Origin: Chara braunii
Taxonomy: Eukaryota; Streptophyta; Charophyceae; Charales; Characeae
Direction: 5' to 3'
Assembly: GCA_003427395.1 (NCBI GenBank)
Contig: BFEA01000356.1
Coordinates: forward strand, 286,875 to 312,005
Length of the DNA stretch: 25,131 nucleotides
Positions 18,961 through 25,131 of this stretch are shown here, piece after piece. Numbering within the stretch: position 1 is the first letter of the stretch; each line of letters opens with the position of its first letter. Both the position numbers and the translations under genes were made by a program. The notes beneath the pieces were generated by a model. The model had not been told where the DNA came from. It did not search any database and was given only the letters and a program-made list of their open reading frames with translations.

Positions 18961-19329
18961 AGCCTATTCGATCATCCTCTTTTGGGCCTTGTACATATTA
19001 GTTCTAGCTTTCTCTACGTTTTTTCATAACTCTTCCTGAACTCGGCATTCCCAGGAGTTAGTTTAGTCCGAGACTTGTCAATCAGATCATCCAGAGGTTG
19101 TCTGGGGTCTCTTGCAAAGTGTAGCCTATAGGGTGCAAAGCCTGTGGTGATGTGAACATAAGTATTATACATTCGTTGAGCTCTAGACATATGTTTGTCC
19201 CATTCCCATTGATCAGGTGTGATCACAGGATGTAGCAACTAAAACAAGACCTGGTTCATGACCTCAGCGTGTCCATTGGCTTCCAGATGTCTCCCAGACG
19301 TCATGTCCACTCTAGAATGGAGGTAGTCC
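18961..19329 (-). pseudogene. E3 integrase, post-core segment
   Basis: The phase of 19014-19238 encodes MLHPVITPDQWEWDKHM, AQRMYNTYVHITTGFAPYRL and DPRQPLDDLIDKSRTKLTPG, matching E2 downstream of the catalytic Glu. The segment is cut from the core by a 70-bp tandem duplication and by frameshifts; stops occur after SYEKT near 19014 and again before the C-terminal module. Confidence 0.8.
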
Positions 19330-19410
19330 TTACTCATCCTGTCCATTGGCTTCTAGATGTCTCCCAGACGTCATGTCCACTCTAGAATGGAGGTAGTCCT
19401 TACAGAAGGA
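19271..19410 (-). repeat. 70-bp tandem duplication in E3 integrase
   Basis: GTCCATTGGCTTC begins at 19271 and again at 19341. About 63 of each 70 bases are near-identical (one C/T difference in the matched part). Because 70 is not a multiple of three, it breaks the frame exactly at the motif GRHLEANG that carries the catalytic Glu, so the first copy ends in the spurious residues GQDE. Confidence 0.92.
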
Positions 19411-19947
19411 CTGCCAATCATCGCTGCAAAATCTGGGACCTTTGTCGCTGACAATGGAGGTTGGGCACCCATGGAGATTTACCCACCTCTCACAAAAAAG
19501 GTCCCTAACCAGAGGTGCTCTGGCCTCGGCAGGTAATGGGATAAACTCAACATACTTAGAGAATCGATCCACGCAAACCATTACCTGTCTCATTCCACGT
19601 GGTGTGGTCTTGCCCAGGTCTGTGAAGTTAATAGACACTGACTCACCTGGAGGCCGCCTGTGGACCTTATTCCTTTGGCACAACTCGCCGGTCTCCAAGT
19701 AATGTAGGATATCGTCCTTCATTTTAGACCAATAGAAGCGTTGGGTCAAGGCAGCACATGTCTTTAAGAACCCAAAGTGCCCGCGAGCATCATGACTCTC
19801 TGAGATCAGATGAGTAATGATCTTGTGATCATTAGGAATGCACAAACGTTCTTCCCCCGCGCTGATAGTGTACAACAAGCCAGAAGTGAAGGCATAGCCT
19901 GACTCCAGAATTGGGGTCAGCTTGTAGATACCTAAGAATGGGGCCAA
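19330..19947 (-). pseudogene. E3 integrase zinc-binding domain and catalytic core
   Basis: Zinc motif: H-x4-H kept in SHDARGHFG, but the first Cys of C-x2-C is Gly (ETGELC; E1 and E2 have ETCxxC). First catalytic Asp is Asn in VSINFTDLG (codon at 19627-19629), a G-to-A change from the Asp kept in E2. The second catalytic Asp is intact in SIVSDKGPRF. The frame begins at LGIYKLTPILESGYAF, just after the frameshifted linker, and ends in the 70-bp duplication. The enzyme cannot be active. Confidence 0.88.
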
Positions 19948-20440
19948 AGACTAGATCATGAGGCAACCCATCAGCGATGGCTTGTTTGGTGGACTCAACA
20001 AAAGAGTAAGTGTTAACAATGGCTGCGAACGCATCAGGTCTACGTGTCAATCCATCAGCAGTGATGTTATAGCATCCCTTCTTGTGCTTCAGTTCCTTGC
20101 CAGCTTATCATTTAACTCATTTTAGGTTTTCATCCACTTTAGGGTGGAGTGATCAGAATAGATTTTGAAGTGTCTCCCAAGTAAGAAATGCTTCCACTGT
20201 TTGAGGGCACAGACGATAGCATACAGTTCCTTCTCATAAGTAGATGCCTGGATTTTTTGAAGCTTTTACCTTCTTACTCATAAATTTCACCGCTTTCAGG
20301 CCGGTCCCATCATCTTCCTGAAGTATTGCACTCACACCATATTGACTTGCATCTGTGGTCAGCACAAATGGTAAGGTAAGGTCAGGTAGTTTCAGCACAG
20401 GTGCCTGGGTAAGTGTTTTCTTCAATCTGGAGAACGCTAA
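19948..20440 (-). pseudogene. E3 RNase H
   Basis: RNase H motifs are spread over phases. LKKTLTQAPVLKLPDLTL and VLTTDASQYGVSAIL are in one phase; a run of six A on the element strand (about 20253-20258) shifts the frame into STYEKELYAIVCALKQWKHF and YSDHSTLKWMKT, then a TAA replaces Gln before NELNDKLA. A deletion of about 36 bp removes the segment that reads YIQFIDMFDFEL in E2, after which ADGLTRRPDAFAAIV returns in the first phase. Confidence 0.82.
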
Positions 20441-21440
20441 CTAACAAGTGGCGGTCAACTTGAAGGGGACATCCTTGGCTAGTGGATTTGTGAGGGGTGT
20501 AGCAATAGAGGAAAAGTTCCTGATGAACTTCTTGTAGTAAGAGGCTAACCCCATGAAAGATTTGATGTCCCTCACAATCTGTGGTTGTGGCCATTCCCTG
20601 ACAACAACCACTTTAGAGACTTCAAGGGATAGACCATCTGCAGAGATCACATGACCTAAGTACAATACAGAGGAAACACCGAAGGATGATTTCTCTTTGT
20701 TTAGTTTGTACTTATGTTCTCTCAGGACCTGCAGGACTTTCCTGAGGTGGTCTGAATGCTCCTTGGCATCTTTGCTGTATACCAGAATATCATTCAGGTA
20801 CACCACAACAAAGCGGTTAAGGAAAGGTCTGAAAATGCGATTCATTTCAGTTTGGAATGTTCCTGGCGCATTACACAGACCAAAAGGCACGACTAGGAAC
20901 TCATAGGTTCCGTACCGGGTTTTAAAGGTTGTCTTGTAAACATCTTCTTCAACCATTTCGATCTGATGACACCCGGATTTCAGATCAATTTTGTTGAACC
21001 TTGCACCATGTCCAGCAAGTCATCGATCCTAGGCAAGGGCTCAGAGCTCTTCGTAGCGATCTTGTTCAGGCCTCTATAGTCAATGCACATCCTGAGTTCA
21101 CCATTTCCTTTTGGAACAAAGAGAACTGGTGCCCCATACACAGATGAGTCAGGCCTGATCCATCCCTTCTCTGTCAAGGACTTCAACTGTTTCCTCAACT
21201 CATCAAGTTCAACAGGTGACATCCTATAGACTCTTCCCTTAGGAGGGGTAGAGTCAGGCAAAATCTGAATATGGTGTTTGGTCTACCTATAGACCAATCC
21301 AATAGGTTCCTGAGACAAATCAAAAAACTCATCAACCACATGTTGAATGAAAGGATCAATCTGAGAAGGGGAGAAATTGGAATTTGTTTGAGTTACATAA
21401 GCCACAAACAGATTCTCATGGTCAACTTCCTAAAACAAGT
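20441..21440 (-). pseudogene. E3 reverse transcriptase
   Basis: The frame enters at NLFVAYV (about 21420), meets TAG at VYR*TKHH where E2 has Gln, then reads GRVYRMSPVELDELRKQL, KGWIRPDSSVYGAPVLFVPK and CIDYRGLNKI. A frameshift near 20985-21005 precedes motif A NKIDLKSGCHQIEM, whose Asp is kept. [17 protein letters not shown] follows, and motif C reads YLND (Asn codon at 20792-20794) in place of YLDD. A TAG replaces Gln at about 20440. RT should be inactive through the YLND change as well as the frameshift. Confidence 0.88.
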
Positions 21441-21535
21441 TGAAAAAAATCCCTGCCTTTCAGGCAATAACAACTTGTCTTATGATGATGGTCAGTAGAC
21501 ACATTGCCTTAGCTCACCCTAGGAATTCTTCAATT

Positions 21536-21810
21536 GAATATTGGGCAGATCCCAATCAGTACCCGAAGCTTACACTTGTTCAATAGTTCGTCGTGGCTTT
21601 CTTCCCTGTACCTTTCCGCTCGAATTCAGAGAGTTGCCAGCTCTCTTTTAAAGGTGCAGGAGTCTACTGAGCATCGCAGCATAGGCAGGCCTTGCATCCG
21701 GTTTCAATTGTTGTCCATTTCGTGGGCAACGACCATTTCACGTCCTACGGCGTTTATAGGTCAACGGGTCACACTAAGGTTGCGTTATCCACTGAGAAGC
21801 CTCCCCATAA
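21536..21810. other. Foreign insertion of about 275 bp in E3 between protease and RT
   Basis: Protease homology ends at WLRATNP (codon edge near 21811), and homology to E2 (CCTAGGG-TGAGCTA block) resumes at about 21535. The intervening sequence has no counterpart in E2. Hairpins sit inside it: ATTGGG-CAGAT-CCCAAT at 21540-21556, right at one edge, and AGAGAG-TTGCCAG-CTCTCT at 21628-21646. No long terminal repeats or clear target duplication are visible. It may be a small non-autonomous element or filler DNA. Confidence 0.65.
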
Positions 21811-22340
21811 GGGTTAGTAGCCCTTAGCCACTTCAGACTCAAGACCAAATCAAAGGGAAGATGGAAAAAAACATAGAAATTAAGGGAATGTCTGATTTCC
21901 CCCTTGTCGTCAAAGGTAATTGGCACTCCTTTGATGACTTGCTTGACTGAGACAGATTGGGAATTCCCTATGTGTATCTCCAACGGATGCTCAAGGTAAG
22001 TAACCTTGAGACCCAAATGGAGTCTCTGAACTCCATTATGAGAAATGAAGTTCCTTGTGGCCCCACAGTCAAACAAGGTTTTGATCATGGTTCTGTTAAT
22101 TTGCGGCTTGAGCATGACCAGTTCTGATCTCTTCTCCTTTTTCTCCTTCAACTGGAGTTGAAGGGAACAAAGTTGATCAAGCTCCTCCTCAGATGAGGGC
22201 TCATCCAGATAGGGCTCAATATAAGAGTATGTTGAGTCCCTTGCAGCCTCATAAGAATCGGGTTCAACAACTGACTCACCTCCTGAAGGGGATGAATTCA
22301 GTTCAGCAGGGTTGGTTGCAGCCTTTGCTGGCCTGCTCAA
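21774..22340 (-). pseudogene. E3 aspartic protease
   Basis: Begins with a Glu/Ser-rich linker (SSEEELDQLCSLQLQLKEKK), then MIKTLFDCGATRNFISH, with the same D-C-G active-site motif as E2, and the second half FHLPFDLVLSLKWLRATNP. The last residues of the open frame (from about 21810) come from the inserted sequence. The frame differs from that of the upstream zinc knuckle. Confidence 0.85.
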
Positions 22341-22564
22341 TTTTTTGAGTGGCTGCAGTTGTTGTGGTTCAGCCTAGGGCAATTCTTGACATAGTGATTG
22401 CTCTCACACCTCAGATAGACCCCCCTGTCCTTCCTCTTTTGCCATATGCCCTCTGGGATTTTAAGGTCCCTCCAGGAAAAGAGGAAGCATCCATGGGACT
22501 GGTCGGGCACTTGGCAAACTTTGGGAGGTTTTGTTGTTGGGAACCACTGGGGCGTTTGCCTCAC
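22337..22564 (-). pseudogene. E3 Gag zinc knuckle
   Basis: The knuckle reads YLRCESNHYVKNC; E2 reads CLRCEGDHFLKDC, so the first zinc ligand Cys is Tyr (codon at 22415-22417, one G-to-A step). It is one phase away from the rest of Gag because of an indel between about 22440 and 22560. Confidence 0.8.
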
Positions 22565-23913
22565 CCCTTAGGAGTGGACGACTTTTGTCCCTGGAACTGC
22601 TTGCCGCAAGTGAGGGCTAGCAGTGTCTGGGCCAGCAATTGAGCAGTCTGGCCTGCTGATGCTCCTGCACCCTAGCCAGTCGAGGTAGTAGATCCCCCCT
22701 AGCTGGTGCCTGCAGAGTCATCATCAAACTCCATGGCGTACAAGTTCCCCTTTCCCTTCCTCCTACATTGGGAAGAGGGGTTGCCTCCCTTCTGGGGAAT
22801 GGACTGAACATGGAGTGTTTCCTCCGTGTCAAAGGTTGCTCGACCAAAAGACCGCCAATCCTTGTGTCGTGCAAAGAACAGGGTCGTGGTAGATTTCTCA
22901 GGAGCTGCCCTGATGAACCAAGTCAGTTGGTCCCTGTCAAACATCTCCAAACCGGGAGTAGAGGTGAGACGCTCAAATTCTGCATAGAGCTTGGCCAAGG
23001 AACCCCTGTACTTTGTCTGGCCAAGACTAACCAGCTCATCTGCAGCTTTATGAGCCTTCTCCTTGTCTGCAAACCTCGCCTTCGGGCCCTGAAGAATGGT
23101 TTATAATCCTGCTGCAACAGCCCAACCGAATAACTGTTGTTGAGACTTGGTGGCCTCAGACGTAGCCCACTTCAATACTGACCCGCCGAAAAGGGCCGCA
23201 GTGAACCGCACCTTATTGACCTCTGGGCAAATGAATCCCCTCAGATAGGATTTCATTGACGCGATCCAATCTGACACATCCACTTTGGCGTCATCGCCAG
23301 TGAATTTGTCAGGTTGCATCATCTTGAGGAACCGCTATTCCTGCTGGCTCGAGCTACCACCACGAAGTCTCAAATCCTCAAGGACAACATGTTGCTTGTT
23401 AGGGGAAGCAGGCTTTCCCTTGGGAGAATGGGGTGGTGTTGCAGTAGGAGTAGGGACCAATTTGAGTTTAGGTTTGGCTGACTGATCAGGGGTAGAGATA
23501 GTTGAGTGGGGAGAGGTACTGAAATGTTGCCCTATTCGATCCATGGCCTCTGGAATAAGAGACTGTTTGGCTTCAACTGTAGTCAAGCGATCTTCTATTG
23601 CAGTAGCCCAGTTCATCCAGGCAGTGAGGGCGTCTTTGACCGAAGTGAACTTCAAACGGATCCACTCAGCCAACTTCCTGTTAGTGTCGCTGAATCTTTC
23701 ATCAGATTCAGCGGCCAGGAAGTGTTCCGCCAGCACTGTGCAGTTGGCCTCCTTCTGAGCCTTCCGGTCTCCTTCATGCTTCTCAATACTCTTGCGACTT
23801 TCCTTTGCGGCCACCTCCTCCTTCTCAATCTCCTGCTCGATGGCAGTTTTGGGAATCACAGAATCCTTGCCTTTGTCATTCCCAGAACCGCCAGAGTTTG
23901 CGTCGTCAGCCAT
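22565..23913 (-). pseudogene. E3 Gag
   Basis: A single phase from ATG 23913 (MADDANSGGSGNDKGKD) shows a charged helical N-terminus (EQEIEKEEVAAKESRKSIEK), a Pro/Thr/Lys linker, the capsid start KFTGDDAKVDVSDWIAS, LRGFICPEVNKV, RFADKEKAHKAAD and RLTSTPGLEMFDRDQL. In-frame stops are TAG 23335-23337, TAA 23101-23103, TAG 22699-22701 and more toward 22560. ATG 23913 follows an AT-rich leader like that before E2 Gag and is the likely start. It lacks the internal duplication found in E2. Confidence 0.85.
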
Positions 23914-25131
23914 ACCCAGTTAATTTATTTTTCCAAATAAAAATAAGATTCGGATTAGAGTTCACACACTAAACAACAATCTACTCAGAATTATACTGTG
24001 ATGTTTACGCAGTTAGAGAAAAGGGTTAGAACAGATAAAAGATTAGTACTTCGTGTTTGTAGGCATTCAGCAGGCATCGATCAACAGCAAAACAACATTT
24101 GTTCACTTTTACCGCACACCCAACTGATAAAAAAAAAAACAATAATTTCATACCAGATCCATATCGGATCTTCCCACGAACACCAGCATGATGAGCAAGG
24201 CAAGCAAACCCGATTCCATTCGCAAAAAAAAAAAAAAAAACCTGCGGCGGGATGTCATTCATTTTTGCAGAAATAAAAATAAACCCCGTAATTTGCAGGC
24301 TGCAAACGAGCAGGTAGACTGTGTGGACTTGATTAGACTGACGACATTGAATAACTGCGCGGACCGTTGTGACACGACTGACAGTCCCTTTTTGGACTGA
24401 CCGCATCGACTGAACTGACACTAGATCTGACACGACAGACTATGACAGGACAGATCAACAGGCAGAACGGAAACCGCAAACACAGCCTGTGCGCAGGCTC
24501 AAGACACACGGTCAACTGCAAGCAAGGTCAGAGGGGAGTCAAACTGTTGACAACCCACTGACGACGGGCAGACAGACAAACACTCACTGACCTCTCGACA
24601 GGCCACAGACTGACAGACCCGACCGACCAGTTCTGACAGACTGACGGACTGACGTCGGAGGGACAGGTTGCCGAAACGAGCTCACTCAATCAAGGTCTTG
24701 ATTGGAGATTGTCGCCGGTCAAGTTTGACCGTGTACAGGGGCCTGGTTGACTCCCTGTCAGTCAGCGCCCAAGCTGAATACTCGTCGCAAGTTCCAATCA
24801 ATTGCCGCAGATTGAACTGCCGACGGTTCTTATGCAAAATTCGACCCTCAAGTGGTCGTCCAAAACCGGTGGCTGGCCAAGCAGGTTGAGCTTGCCACTT
24901 TGAGGGTTGTCGTGCCCTCAGGTCAACGGCTGAGTAATTAGGGTTGACGTCTGGGTTGTTTTGGCGCCTGCCGCCTACACCTACTGTTGGTGGTAGGCGC
25001 GCCTAGGACCCGTTGGCGATCGACAGACTGGCTAATTTTTTTCTTCTCTTTTTTTTGATGACGTGGTCGTGTGCGGCTTGAGGAGAGCATCCCAAATCCG
25101 CAATAAAATTTTGTGGGGGTGGTGGGGTTGG
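23914..25131 (-). other. E3 upstream region, no gene seen
   Basis: There are 1.2 kb without a supportable gene, presumably E3 leader and perhaps flank. It contains A runs of 11 (24129-24139) and 17 (24224-24240), a CTGAC-rich tract (24330-24660), a perfect 8-bp-arm palindrome around 24687-24704, an inverted repeat (CGACCCTCAAGTGG at 24842-24855 against CCACTTTGAGGGTTGTCG at 24895-24912) and a GC-rich imperfect hairpin at about 24960-25007. No Met-tRNA-type primer site is clear. Confidence 0.55.
24330..24655. repeat. CTGAC-rich cryptic repeat tract
   Basis: I count 11 occurrences of CTGAC in about 325 bases, often as GACTGAC or CTGACAGAC, against roughly 0.3 expected by chance for one strand. 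Spacing is irregular, so this is cryptic simplicity rather than a clean tandem array. Confidence 0.7.

Larger units (their letters stand above)
18436..25131 (-). mobile_element. E3: Ty3/gypsy chromovirus-like retrotransposon, heavily decayed, 5' end outside window
   Basis: A minus-strand series runs from Gag at 23913 down to a chromodomain end at 18439, with the same domain order and close sequence to E2. It carries stops, homopolymer frameshifts, a deletion in RNase H, a 70-bp tandem duplication in integrase and an insertion of about 275 bp between protease and RT. Key residues are lost in RT, integrase and both zinc-binding motifs. The 1.2 kb upstream of Gag has no sequence matching the 3' LTR start, so the 5' LTR probably lies beyond 25131. 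Confidence 0.85.

Noticed and set aside
23506-23940. Plus-strand 144-residue frame opposite E3 Gag
   Set aside because: Antisense of a recognisable Gag frame; no domain of its own.
24146-24154. TTCATACCA as an E3 primer-binding site
   Set aside because: Only TGGTAT matches, and no LTR edge (TG) follows within a few bases.

Overview
This is a eukaryotic, repeat-dominated stretch with no host gene I can support. Nearly everything recognisable belongs to three decayed Ty3/gypsy LTR retrotransposons whose integrase C-termini carry a chromodomain-like tail (chromovirus type). An initiator-Met-like primer-binding site, roughly 1-kb LTRs and the chromodomain suit a green-lineage host (land plant or streptophyte alga). 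That host is an inference and I cannot name the species. Isolated N bases at 191 and 3688 mark unresolved assembly positions.

Layout. Element E1 (minus strand, about 206-9067) is nearly full length: 3' LTR 206-1149, polypurine tract 1150-1162, integrase/chromodomain, RNase H, RT, protease and Gag reading leftward from 6787, a 1.26-kb leader, a primer-binding site at 8045-8055 and a 5' LTR to 9067. Its LTRs differ at 13 of 237 hand-aligned bases. Element E2 (plus strand, Gag from about 10671, chromodomain end 16022, 3' LTR from 16056) has no recognisable 5' LTR; its upstream region holds two 313-bp tandem repeats rich in hairpins. Element E3 (minus strand, Gag from 23913, chromodomain end 18439, 3' LTR leftward from 18435) has no 5' LTR inside the window.

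E2 and E3 belong to one lineage (very similar protease, RT and chromodomain sequences) and converge 3' end to 3' end across about 2.4 kb. E1 is a more distant lineage and diverges from E2. All three are broken by stops and frameshifts, and each has lost catalytic residues: E1 in protease and integrase, E2 in RT and RNase H, E3 in RT, integrase and both zinc-binding motifs. None can be autonomous. They look like silenced, mutating heterochromatic insertions.

The most distinctive features are the structured 313-bp leader repeats of E2, an in-frame 237-bp internal duplication in its Gag, contrasting mutation spectra (Asp-to-Gly in E2, G-to-A in E3), a shared DCG protease motif, an insertion of about 275 bp in E3, and a CTGAC-rich tract beside E3. 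I see no convincing novel functional system beyond retroelement biology.
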